From Verrucomicrobiia bacterium (GTDB taxonomy: Bacteria > Verrucomicrobiota > Verrucomicrobiia > Palsa-1439): 64,000 nt of DNA. Position numbers and translations under genes: made by a program. Under the pieces are notes generated by a model. The model saw only the letters and a program-made list of their open reading frames with translations, had not been told where the DNA came from and did not search any database. The stretch spans positions 1-64,000 of the forward strand of contig JAJVHY010000024.1 in the NCBI GenBank assembly GCA_022072455.1, written 5' to 3'. Below, piece by piece: positions 52,692 through 61,012 of this stretch (positions are counted from its first letter, which is position 1; every line of letters starts with the position of its first letter).

Positions 52692-53766
52692 AGCGACCAT
52701 ATTTGTCGAGCAATTCGATGATGAACTGGTACGTCTCCCAACTGACTTGCGGCGGGACGCTGTGATCGCTGTGGTAGATATAACCCTTCCGCGACTTGCC
52801 GGCGGTGAGCTTGGCTTGCACCTCGGTTTCGATCTTCGCGCGGTCATTCGTCATCATCTGCATCACGTCCACGTTGCCAAAAAATGTGAGCCGGTCGCCA
52901 TACTTCGGGACGAGATTCCGAATGTCCATGTTCGCCTTGGCTTCCAACGGCTGCAAACAATCGAAGCCGGCTGCCAGATACAAATCCATGACGCCATTCA
53001 CGTCACCGTCAGTGTGGTAGATGAATTTCATCCGATGCGCGTGTGCCCAATCGGCCAGGCGTTTGTGGTCGGGCCAGATCAACTCGCGGTACATTGAGGG
53101 TGAACACATCGTTGCGGTCTTGAACGCCATGTCGCCGTAGATCCACAGACCGTCCGGCTGGATGCCAGTCGCCATCAGCGCGTCGAAATTCCGCAAGGTC
53201 ACATCGGTGAACGTCCGCGATACGTCTTGAATCCATTCCGGATCCTCGGCCATGGCGATCAGGGTAATCTCGTCGCCCATCAATGACCGGGTCTCCTCGA
53301 AGCCTTCGACGCCGGTCAGATGACACCAGCGGCCTTTCGTGCGGCCGCGCAGGTATTGACGGCGGACGGCTTCGGGATCGTTTTGCAGTCCGGTGCCGAG
53401 CAGGGCCGGTTTGTACACCGTCTCCCACTTGGCGCGGGTTTCGCAATCGAAACCAAGATGGTCCGGGGTCCCGCTTTTGTTGCGCCAATACCGGACGAGC
53501 TTCCCGTTGCCGTCCCGCACCACGCGCGTTTCCGTATCTTGGCTGACGATTTCGTCCTGCCCGGGAAACGCCATTGGCCAGAGCCAGTTCAGACTGTGAA
53601 AATCGCTTGAGAGCAAATCGAGCACCTGTTGCACCTCACCGTTGAGGCCCTCATTTTGCCAACGGGTGATTGTCTCGCCCCAAAATGAATCGTGGCGCGG
53701 GACGCGGTCGTGGTCGCGGCGTTCCATGGCGCGGTTGACGCGTTCTTGTCCGGTGAGTTTGCTCAT
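52684..53766 (-). CDS. UroD-superfamily methyltransferase, array member 4 (HTDG type)
   Basis: 360 residues from ATG 53766 (MSKLTGQERVNRAMERRDHD), overlapping its upstream neighbour by ATGA. WIYGDMAFKTATMCSPSMYR and LIWPDHKRLADWAHAHRMKF lead to IYHTDGDVNGVMDLYLAAGF (His251), then GFDCLQPLEAKANMDIRNLV. The C-terminal element is IYHSDHSVPPQVSWETYQF in place of GxxC. HTDG-type UroD proteins are frequent in Planctomycetes and Verrucomicrobia, but no substrate is established to my knowledge. Confidence 0.85.
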   Translation of the reverse strand: MSKLTGQERVNRAMERRDHDRVPRHDSFWGETITRWQNEGLNGEVQQVLDLLSSDFHSLNWLWPMAFPGQDEIVSQDTETRVVRDGNGKLVRYWRNKSGTPDHLGFDCETRAKWETVYKPALLGTGLQNDPEAVRRQYLRGRTKGRWCHLTGVEGFEETRSLMGDEITLIAMAEDPEWIQDVSRTFTDVTLRNFDALMATGIQPDGLWIYGDMAFKTATMCSPSMYRELIWPDHKRLADWAHAHRMKFIYHTDGDVNGVMDLYLAAGFDCLQPLEAKANMDIRNLVPKYGDRLTFFGNVDVMQMMTNDRAKIETEVQAKLTAGKSRKGYIYHSDHSVPPQVSWETYQFIIELLDKYGRYD

Positions 53767-54878
53767 ATCCATCCAGTCGCATTTGCCAACAGTTTTGAGT
53801 ATTCGACAAAATTTGGCCACGACACATCGTTGGGTACGCCGTGATCGCAGCTCGGTATATACCCGCCGGCAGCGATGGCCGGCTGCAGTCGCGCCATCTC
53901 CGCGCGAATGGCCGGGCCGCCTTTCGCCATCGCTCGTTTATCCACGCCGCCCCGATACGCCATCCGTTTCCCGAACTGCCGCGAATAGGCCGGTAGATCA
54001 TTGCCGGCGGCGACTTCCTGGGGAGAATTGCAGATGAACCCAGCCTCGATCCAGACAGGAATCAACGACCCGACATGCCCATCCGAATCCACTTCAAAAA
54101 TCGCGTCGCGACAGACTGCCGCCCACTCCCGCCAACACGGCACCAGAAACTCCCGGCACATGTCAGGGCCGATCATCGGTTTCTCTTTGTAAGCCATGTC
54201 CTCGTTGATCACCACATAGTCCGGCTTGTACTGCGCGAATGTTTTCGTCAACAGTCGCGTCACAAACTTCTGCCACGTCCCGATCATCTCGCGAACAAAA
54301 TCCGGGTCGTCGAGCAGGAGCATGCACAATCCCTCAAAACCGCACCACTCGCGCAACTGCCAGAACGGTCCCGACAAGACCAACCCACTGGGATAATCCC
54401 GCTGCGCCAGTTGCCGGCAACGGTCGGCAAAATCCTGGGGAAACCTGGCGGGATCATTCACATCATACCGGCGGGCCATGTCCGGCCAGTCGGCACGGGA
54501 CTCGACTGGGCATTTCAACCACGAGCGTGTCACGAAATCAATGGCCTGCCGTAGATACGTCACGTCGAACTCAGCGGAGATTTCGCAGATGTTGCCTTTC
54601 CAGTCCTGCACCACAAGCGTGCCGGGGCGGCGGTCGATTACTTTTTCCTCGAACTGCGGAATCATCAGAAAATCGACGCCCGGCTCCACGATCTTTTGTG
54701 TCGTGGCCGGTGGGATTCCGAGTTGTTGGCGGACGTACGCGACCGGATCCACGCCCGCCGGCAGGCCTTCCTTGTGCCAGCGTTCGCGGGTGGACTTGCG
54801 CCCATAACCCGGCTGGAAGGGAATCCGGTCAGGCTTCTCGTGTCGCAACACGGCAATGTAGCGTTCGCGTTCGGTCAT
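53763..54878 (-). CDS. UroD-superfamily protein, array member 5 (VDSDG type)
   Basis: 371 residues from ATG 54878 (MTERERYIAVLRHEKPDRIP), with an ATGA overlap upstream. VVINEDMAYKEKPMIGPDMC and REFLVPCWREWAAVCRDAIF precede FEVDSDGHVGSLIPVWIEAG (262-281), so both His and Cys of the canonical zinc motif are lost. The end reads YIPSCDHGVPNDVSWPNFVE, similar to members 1 and 4. It belongs with them to one sub-lineage with a 'DHxVPxDVxW' tail and probably shares their fold but perhaps not zinc chemistry. Confidence 0.83.
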   Translation of the reverse strand: MTERERYIAVLRHEKPDRIPFQPGYGRKSTRERWHKEGLPAGVDPVAYVRQQLGIPPATTQKIVEPGVDFLMIPQFEEKVIDRRPGTLVVQDWKGNICEISAEFDVTYLRQAIDFVTRSWLKCPVESRADWPDMARRYDVNDPARFPQDFADRCRQLAQRDYPSGLVLSGPFWQLREWCGFEGLCMLLLDDPDFVREMIGTWQKFVTRLLTKTFAQYKPDYVVINEDMAYKEKPMIGPDMCREFLVPCWREWAAVCRDAIFEVDSDGHVGSLIPVWIEAGFICNSPQEVAAGNDLPAYSRQFGKRMAYRGGVDKRAMAKGGPAIRAEMARLQPAIAAGGYIPSCDHGVPNDVSWPNFVEYSKLLANATGWI

Positions 54879-55987
54879 GTCCGGCCTCGAAATTCGGTAA
54901 AGAGTTGATCCAACTCCGCCGCTGGCAATCCGCCGGTCCACAATGCCAGTCCATCGGGACGCAATTCTTCCAGCAACACCAACACCTCATTCGCAGGACA
55001 AGAGATCAACACCGATTTGCCGGCGCGTTGAATTTTCCGGAACATTTCGAGCCACGCCACGGCGGACGGCGTGCCTTCGCCGGGCGTGAACTGGATGGCC
55101 TGAAGTTCCGGCAATTCCAACAGCGCGTCAATGTGCCGGGCTGCGCCGGGACCATCCAGATGAAAGACTGCTCGTCCGGCAGTCGCCGCTTGCCGGGCGA
55201 TGTCGGGCAGGCAGAGGCGTTGGAATTCGTCGGGGCCGATCAGATAATTGAAGTCGCAAGCCGGCGGCATGTACGGCCGGTTTGACCAAAGTTGCACCCA
55301 CGTCAATACCCCCGCACCCGCACCCACCGTCAGCCGGTAAAACTCGGTGTACGCTTGCCGCCAGGCTGGGTAGATCGCGTCAATGGCCGCGCGGACGCGG
55401 TCCGGGTGTTCGAGTACATCCAGACACAAGCCAGTCGGCCCGCGCAGATTCAAAAGCACGTCGGCCGAACCGCCGAAGTCCGGCGCGCAGACGAGAAACC
55501 GGCTGCGCGCCTCGGCGGCAACCAACCGCGTCAAATGCTGGAACTGTTTCCAGTACTGATTGTCGTCACGCAACCGCCAGTCCGGGGCGTTCGACCAATC
55601 GTCGTCAATGAACGCGTGCGTCCAGGTCGTGTCGCTGCCGAATTCGATTTTGCCGCCGAGCAGTCCGCCCAACAAGACCGGGCCGAAGTCCACGCGAATG
55701 TGCGGCAAGGCGTCGCCGACGGAATGCGTTTGGGACAGGTCGAGTTGTTTCGCGGCCAGCCATTCGTCGGGCTGCCCGAGTAATTCCAGCCGGCGGGTGC
55801 GGGGGCGGGCCGGGTTCGAGTTGGCGCTGGCGATGAACAGGGGGCGGTCGTCGCATGCGTGCGCCCACCACGCTTCGTAGCGGCGCGCAATCGCCGGGAA
55901 GTCGGGACAAAATTCCAACGGCTGCGCCGCGATGCCGGCCAATATGTTCGACCACGCCGGGAGTTCGGGGATCGGCACAGGGTTCAT
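54875..55987 (-). CDS. UroD-superfamily protein, array member 6 (HLDG type)
   Basis: 370 residues, ATG 55987, overlapping the upstream stop by ATGA. It is the close counterpart of member 2: RRYEAWWAHACDDRPLF, HIRVDFGPVLLGGLLGGKIE, VCAPDFGGSADVLLNLRGPT, then AVFHLDGPGAARHIDALLEL (His276) and ELQAIQFTPGEGTPSAVAWL. The last strand KSVLISCPANEVLVLLEEL has a Cys that member 2 lacks. Being two genes of one subfamily in one operon, they may form a heterodimer or act on related substrates (inference). Confidence 0.8.
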   Translation of the reverse strand: MNPVPIPELPAWSNILAGIAAQPLEFCPDFPAIARRYEAWWAHACDDRPLFIASANSNPARPRTRRLELLGQPDEWLAAKQLDLSQTHSVGDALPHIRVDFGPVLLGGLLGGKIEFGSDTTWTHAFIDDDWSNAPDWRLRDDNQYWKQFQHLTRLVAAEARSRFLVCAPDFGGSADVLLNLRGPTGLCLDVLEHPDRVRAAIDAIYPAWRQAYTEFYRLTVGAGAGVLTWVQLWSNRPYMPPACDFNYLIGPDEFQRLCLPDIARQAATAGRAVFHLDGPGAARHIDALLELPELQAIQFTPGEGTPSAVAWLEMFRKIQRAGKSVLISCPANEVLVLLEELRPDGLALWTGGLPAAELDQLFTEFRGRT

Positions 55988-56937
55988 GGGTAATTGCCTT
56001 CCCGGCGCCAGACGTCGAGCATCAACTCATACCGGCTGAGGCGCATGCCGGTGTAGACACAATTACTCGTGGAAAAAATATAGCCGCCGCCCGGCATCCC
56101 GTGCGTGAGCGCATAGCGGCACGATTCCACCGCTTGAGTTTCCGTGCCGGTATCGAGGAGACCGCTGTTAACATTGCCGCAGAGAGCCACGCGCTGACCG
56201 ACGCGGCGTTTTACTTCGGCGATGTCCACGCCGCCTTGCGGATCGAGGGAGTGCAGCGCGTGCGGATTGGTCTGCACGAGTTGGTCCAGGATCGGCATGA
56301 TGTTGCCGTCGGTATGCTTGATGACGTAGAACCCCATGTCCCGGTAACCCTTCGTCAGCCGCGCGAGGTAGGGCGTGATGAATTCGCTGTGAAGTGCCGG
56401 GCTGAGGAAGGGGCCGGTATTGAAACAGTAATCGGAACACAACGCGAACCCATCGAGTCCACCGTGTTGCCGGTATTGCTCGGCGTTGCGCAACATTTGG
56501 TCGACCCGCGCGGCGGCTTCGGCGTGAACCTTCCTCGGTTCATCCACGAGCCGGTAGGTGAACTCGACGAGACGTTCGCCATTCGGGATTTCAAACGTGG
56601 CGTCGCCGTGGCGCATGAGGAAATAGCGGTCGCCGGTGCGCTCGCGGATGATGTCGATAAGGCGGATGGTTTCGTCGAGGGTGTTCGGATTCGGGTGGAT
56701 GAAAATCGCGCTGTGCTCGAAGCGTTCGGCGGTGGCGAGAAAGATGTCGGCGATTTCGCGCCGGTGAAGTTCGCGTTCCTTTTCCTCCATCTGCAGCCAT
56801 TGATGGTAGCTGCGGTGTGACGGATGGACCTTGCCGAAGGCTTCCATCGTGAGGAAGAACACCAACTCGAAATGGGGGACGCGGCCGGTCAGCGGCCGAC
56901 GTTCCAACGCGGCGATGAATCGGTCGCGGGGTGTCAT
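55984..56937 (-). CDS. UroD-superfamily methyltransferase, array member 7 (HTDG type, short)
   Basis: 317 residues from ATG 56937, with an ATGA overlap upstream; the shortest member. MTPRDRFIAALERRPLTGRV opens it. FALCSDYCFNTGPFLSPALH and FITPYLARLTKGYRDMGFYV lead to IKHTDGNIMPILDQLVQTNP (His208), then GGVDIAEVKRRVGQRVALCG. The end is GGGYIFSTSNCVYTGMRLSR, which retains a Cys near the third-ligand position. It could therefore keep a His-Asp-Cys site. Substrate unknown. Confidence 0.85.
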   Translation of the reverse strand: MTPRDRFIAALERRPLTGRVPHFELVFFLTMEAFGKVHPSHRSYHQWLQMEEKERELHRREIADIFLATAERFEHSAIFIHPNPNTLDETIRLIDIIRERTGDRYFLMRHGDATFEIPNGERLVEFTYRLVDEPRKVHAEAAARVDQMLRNAEQYRQHGGLDGFALCSDYCFNTGPFLSPALHSEFITPYLARLTKGYRDMGFYVIKHTDGNIMPILDQLVQTNPHALHSLDPQGGVDIAEVKRRVGQRVALCGNVNSGLLDTGTETQAVESCRYALTHGMPGGGYIFSTSNCVYTGMRLSRYELMLDVWRREGNYP

Positions 56938-57980
56938 GGTTTGAGCCGGTGCACCGCGTCGTAAAGCGCGAGCACGTTCGCGACGGGGGTGACGTTTTGG
57001 ATGTTGTGGCACGGCGCGCAAATCCAGCGGGAGGATTGGAAAATTCGGGCGCAGTCACGAACTTCCTGCCGGACTTCGTCGGGGGTGCCGAAGGGCAGGG
57101 TGTGTTGGTTGTCAATGCCACCGTGGAAGACGAGGCGCCGGGAATAGTCGCGGACGAGGGTCTCGCGTTCCATGCCGGGACAACGCCATTGGAGTGGGTT
57201 GAGCAAATCAATGCCGACGACGTTCACCAGGTCCGGCAGGAAAGACTGCGCCGCGCCGTCAGTGTGATAGAACACACGCACGCCAAACTTCTTGGCCAAG
57301 GCCGCCATCTTTTGTTGATTCGGCAAAATAAACTGCCGGTAATGCGCGAGACTGAACAATGGTCCGGTCTGGGCACCGAGGTCTTCAGCGAGGTACATGA
57401 TGTCTATCTTTCCGTTCCCGCTTTCCCAGATGCGCCGATTCAACTCGTAGCAAAAATCGAAGATATGACCGAGGGCTGCCGCTGCGATTTCAGGTTCGAG
57501 CAGGAGATCTTCAAACGCCAATTCCATCCCGCGCATCGCGCAGTACAGCAGAAACGGTTCGTAGTGGCCGCCGACGACAATCCGGTAATCGGCGGTTGCC
57601 GGGATGGGGCTGATCTCAAAGTCATCGGGGTTCGGCCAGGCGAAGTCGTGGATTTCGCGGACGCTGGTGGCGGCGGCGAGCGGATGGTGCGAGGTTTCGT
57701 TGTAGCTGCCGGTCCCGTAGTCAATGGCGCGGTGACGGATACCCCATTGGTCGGCTTGCGGGTCGGTGGGATGGTGGTCGCGTTTCCATTTCGTGGTGAC
57801 AAAGCAGGGCCGGTCAATGCCGAGTTTTTGCCAGACGGACTCATCGTCGGTGAGGCCGAGCGTCTGTTTGAGTTTGTCGTGAAACTCGGTCGTCGCCCAG
57901 TAATCCGTCGGCAGCCGGTCGGTCGGTCGACCAGCGAAAATTGCCAGCCACCGGTCGCGGGGAGTCATGGTTTCACTCAT
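56934..57980 (-). CDS. UroD-superfamily methyltransferase, array member 8 (HTDG type)
   Basis: 348 residues from ATG 57980 (MSETMTPRDRWLAIFAGRPT), giving an 8-bp overlap upstream; ATG 57968 would leave a 4-bp gap instead. IMYLAEDLGAQTGPLFSLAH and YRQFILPNQQKMAALAKKFG lead to VFYHTDGAAQSFLPDLVNVV (His239). The C-terminal element is WICAPCHNIQNVTPVANVLA, containing two cysteines near the third-ligand position. It stands between the canonical members (9-12) and the more altered ones. Confidence 0.85.
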   Translation of the reverse strand: MSETMTPRDRWLAIFAGRPTDRLPTDYWATTEFHDKLKQTLGLTDDESVWQKLGIDRPCFVTTKWKRDHHPTDPQADQWGIRHRAIDYGTGSYNETSHHPLAAATSVREIHDFAWPNPDDFEISPIPATADYRIVVGGHYEPFLLYCAMRGMELAFEDLLLEPEIAAAALGHIFDFCYELNRRIWESGNGKIDIMYLAEDLGAQTGPLFSLAHYRQFILPNQQKMAALAKKFGVRVFYHTDGAAQSFLPDLVNVVGIDLLNPLQWRCPGMERETLVRDYSRRLVFHGGIDNQHTLPFGTPDEVRQEVRDCARIFQSSRWICAPCHNIQNVTPVANVLALYDAVHRLKP

Positions 57981-58998
57981 AGCGGCCGACTTCGTGCGCA
58001 GTTTGGATGAGGGCGTGAAGATTCGCGGGAGGAGTGTTGGCGGGGACGGCACAGCCGGCATTCAAGATGAACCGGCCGCCTGGTTTCCAAATCGCGATCA
58101 AGTCCCGTGTCTTGGCGCGGACTTCAGCGGCGGTGCCGCGGGCGAGGACGCCGCTGGGGTCAATATTGCCAAAGAGGATGTGGTTTTGGCCAACGGTGCT
58201 TTTTGCCCGGTGGGCATCGGTCTTGTAGTCCAACTCAAAAGCGCAGGCCGGGTATTGGGATAACTGGTCGAGAATCTTCGTTGTGTCGCCACAGATGTGA
58301 ATCAGGACGGGCCAGTCGAGTTCACGAACAAGCCGCTCTTCGTAGGGCCGGGCGAAGCGTTGAAACAATTGGGGCGACAGCAGGTCCGGTCCCGCCGGAC
58401 TGTCGCCGCAGGAGGTAAAGTGCGCGCCGGCATTTTTCAGGGCGCGGTGCACCGCGAGATGACTCTGGTGCGCAACGTCGAGCAGTGCGCGAATACCGGG
58501 ATGGTCGGGTTCGGTGGCGAGCTCCATCAAAAAGTCTTCCATCCCACGCAGCAGGCTCGCGAGCGAGAACGCACACTGATCGGCATTCCCGCGAATGGCG
58601 ATTTCATGGCCGACCTTCTTCACGAGGATTCGTACGGCTTCGAGAATGACCGGGATCCGGCCATCGCGTTCGGGATTGACCGGCTGGAGCCGGTGGGCTT
58701 CGGCGAGACTGTGGATTGCCGGCGCGGCCAGATGGCCGGGTTCGTTCGGCGCGCAGTCGCGCTTTGCCCCCATCGCTTCCGCGATCATCGTGGTGTCGAG
58801 ATCAAGGCAGATGGAGTCGTAACCGTATTTTTCGACAGCATGCAGGTGTGCACGGGCGGCAGCGTCGGGGTCGGTCAGGTATTTCTCCAAAGGGATGCCG
58901 GCTTCGTGGCTGGCCATGAGAAAATTATGGAGGCAGACCGGCACGCGGTCCGGTTGCTGGCCCGCCAAAACGGCTTGGACGCGTTGGAGTGAGTTCAT
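57973..58998 (-). CDS. UroD/MtaA-type methyltransferase, array member 9 (canonical zinc site)
   Basis: 341 residues from ATG 58998 (MNSLQRVQAVLAGQQPDRVP), with an ATGA overlap upstream. The zinc site matches MtaA-type enzymes: His234-x-Cys236 (VLIHICGDTTKILDQL) and Cys316 (GRFILNAGCAVPANTPP). GDSPAGPDLLSPQLFQRFAR and ILFGNIDPSGVLARGT are also typical. In MtaA the zinc activates a thiol that takes the methyl group from the corrinoid protein; here the acceptor or donor is unknown. It lacks the RQAGR motif of true uroporphyrinogen decarboxylase. Confidence 0.88.
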   Translation of the reverse strand: MNSLQRVQAVLAGQQPDRVPVCLHNFLMASHEAGIPLEKYLTDPDAAARAHLHAVEKYGYDSICLDLDTTMIAEAMGAKRDCAPNEPGHLAAPAIHSLAEAHRLQPVNPERDGRIPVILEAVRILVKKVGHEIAIRGNADQCAFSLASLLRGMEDFLMELATEPDHPGIRALLDVAHQSHLAVHRALKNAGAHFTSCGDSPAGPDLLSPQLFQRFARPYEERLVRELDWPVLIHICGDTTKILDQLSQYPACAFELDYKTDAHRAKSTVGQNHILFGNIDPSGVLARGTAAEVRAKTRDLIAIWKPGGRFILNAGCAVPANTPPANLHALIQTAHEVGRYE

Positions 58999-60020
58999 GG
59001 TTGATGTGACCGCGCATATTCGACGAGGGCGCGCAGATTTTCCGGTGGCGTGCGCGGGGAGACTTCGCAGCCGGAGTTGACGATGTGATACCGGCCGCTG
59101 ACCTGATGACAGCGCGCGGCGGCTTGAAAAACATCGGCTGGGCTGCCGGTCAACAAATCGGTAATGGTCGAGACATTGCCACTGATCACGCGCTCCGGCC
59201 CCAGCCGGGTGCGGGCTTGAGGCAGGTCGACCGGAAAATCCAGCTCGTAAATATCCACCGGCAACTCGCGCATACTTTCAATCAGTGATCCGGTTTGGCC
59301 GCACATGTGGAGCCGGGTCAGGATGGCGGGATGCCGGTCTTTGATCGCACGGAGAACGCGCAGTTGCCGGGGCAGCAGAAAAGTCCGGTAGTGGTCCGGG
59401 CCGATCAAACTTGCGGCGGCATCGCTCATTCCGATGGTGTCCGCGCCCGCCGCAATCTGGGCGTCGGCATACCGGCAGGCGACGGCGGCGGTGAAGTCCA
59501 GCAGGTCGCCGACGAAGGCGGGATCATCCACCAAGTCCATCATGATCCGGTTGAGGCCGCGCAATTCCTGGGCGAGCGCCAACGGACCTTCCACCCAGCC
59601 AACGATGGACATGCCGGGGCTAGCTTGGCGGCGCATGATCTCGATGGCTTTGATGCGATCGTGCATCCGTCCACCGCCGAGCGGGTCGGGAACCTGGAAT
59701 TGCCGGAGGCAAGTCTTGTCGAGGAGCGCGGCGCGATCTTCGTTGATGGCCGGGCCTTGGTCGGTGAACCATTCGACACTGCCAGCGCCGGCAATGTCAA
59801 TCACCTCGCGGGCCGGGTCGGAGCAGGTGAGGAGACAGTCGAGTTGGAAATCTTCGGCGACGCGAAGTTGGGCTTCGGCCATCTTTCGACCGTCGCGAGT
59901 GTAGTCAATGAAGGGGATGCCGGCGTGCCGAGCGGCGAACATCATGACCATCGGTTGCACCGGCAATTGGTCAGCAGGCTGGCCGGCAACGACACTGCGG
60001 ATGCGTTCCAGCGAGGTCAT
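58995..60020 (-). CDS. UroD/MtaA-type methyltransferase, array member 10 (canonical zinc site)
   Basis: 341 residues from ATG 60020 (MTSLERIRSVVAGQPADQLP), with an ATGA overlap upstream. Zinc ligands are His238 and Cys240 (LTRLHMCGQTGSLIESM) and Cys318 (YHIVNSGCEVSPRTPPENLR). IGMSDAAASLIGPDHYRTFL and VGWVEGPLALAQELRGLN are closely shared with member 11, so 10 and 11 are recent paralogues. They are expected to transfer a methyl group between corrinoid protein and a thiol or pterin acceptor. Confidence 0.9.
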   Translation of the reverse strand: MTSLERIRSVVAGQPADQLPVQPMVMMFAARHAGIPFIDYTRDGRKMAEAQLRVAEDFQLDCLLTCSDPAREVIDIAGAGSVEWFTDQGPAINEDRAALLDKTCLRQFQVPDPLGGGRMHDRIKAIEIMRRQASPGMSIVGWVEGPLALAQELRGLNRIMMDLVDDPAFVGDLLDFTAAVACRYADAQIAAGADTIGMSDAAASLIGPDHYRTFLLPRQLRVLRAIKDRHPAILTRLHMCGQTGSLIESMRELPVDIYELDFPVDLPQARTRLGPERVISGNVSTITDLLTGSPADVFQAAARCHQVSGRYHIVNSGCEVSPRTPPENLRALVEYARSHQP

Positions 60021-61012
60021 GGATGGTACCGAGTAAAGGCGAGGAGATTTTCCGGTGGTGTGCCACGCGGGATTTCGCAGCCCGCCCCGAGGATGAAGTT
60101 CTGACCAGCTTGCCGGTGACATTCGGCGATGGCGGCGGTGACGCTGGCGGGAGTGCCGTTTTTGACGATCCGGACGGGATCAATGTTTCCGAGCAAGACT
60201 TGCCGGTCGCCCATGGCTTGCCGGGCTTGGTCGACCGGGACCATGAAGTCCAAATCCACGATGTCGCAGCCCAACCGGCCGACATCGGCCAGGGAGGCGG
60301 TGATGTTGCCGCAGATGTGCAGCCGGACTTTCGCGCCGAGTGCGTGAAGGCCGTCCACGAGTTGTTTTTCAAATGGCCAGACGAATTCCCGGTAAATTTC
60401 CGGGCCGACCAACGACGCGGCGGCATCGCCCACGCCGATGAGTTCTGCGCCGCGGGTGATCTGCTCTTTGGCGAACGCCAGTTCCAGTGTGTTGCAGAAG
60501 GCGAACAGGTCACGGACGAAGCTGGGATCGTCGTAGAAATCGAGCATCAAGGTGTTGATGCCGCGCAGGTCGGCTCCCTCGGCGCACGGGCCTTCGATCC
60601 AGCCTTCGACGAGTTTGGTGCTGCGCCGCTGCTGATAGATTTCGAGAACCTTCAGCCGGTTGCCCATGCGGCCAGCCGTCGGCTCGGGGAGCTTGAGGTG
60701 GGCAAGTTTGGTTTTGTCCTGGAGCAGGGCGTTCGTTTCGTCGAGGGCGGGCGGTTGGTCCGGGCTGAACACGACGGCGGCGCCGCAGTCGGCGGCTTCA
60801 CACGCGGGGTCGGACATGACGTTGAGGTGATCAATGTCGAAGGCGTCGGCGACGCGAATTTGCGCATCGGCAAGGAGCCGGAAATTCGTGGCGTAGTCGC
60901 GATAGGGGAGGCCGGCATACGCGGCGGCAAACATCATCGTGATCGGCATCGCCGGCAAGCGGTCGGTGGGCTGACCGGCGAGGAGCGCGAGGATGCGGTT
61001 GCGGCCGGTCAT
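60017..61012 (-). CDS. UroD/MtaA-type methyltransferase, array member 11 (canonical zinc site)
   Basis: 331 residues from ATG 61012 (MTGRNRILALLAGQPTDRLP), with an ATGA overlap upstream. Ligands are His232, Cys234 (VRLHICGNITASLADVG) and Cys312 (NFILGAGCEIPRGTPPENLL). VEGWIEGPCAEGADLRGINT and IGVGDAAASLVGPEIYREFV mirror member 10. The N-terminal stretch LPAMPITMMFAAAYAGLPYR is also shared. It is one of the best candidates in the array for a true corrinoid-dependent methyltransferase. Confidence 0.9.
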   Translation of the reverse strand: MTGRNRILALLAGQPTDRLPAMPITMMFAAAYAGLPYRDYATNFRLLADAQIRVADAFDIDHLNVMSDPACEAADCGAAVVFSPDQPPALDETNALLQDKTKLAHLKLPEPTAGRMGNRLKVLEIYQQRRSTKLVEGWIEGPCAEGADLRGINTLMLDFYDDPSFVRDLFAFCNTLELAFAKEQITRGAELIGVGDAAASLVGPEIYREFVWPFEKQLVDGLHALGAKVRLHICGNITASLADVGRLGCDIVDLDFMVPVDQARQAMGDRQVLLGNIDPVRIVKNGTPASVTAAIAECHRQAGQNFILGAGCEIPRGTPPENLLAFTRYHP

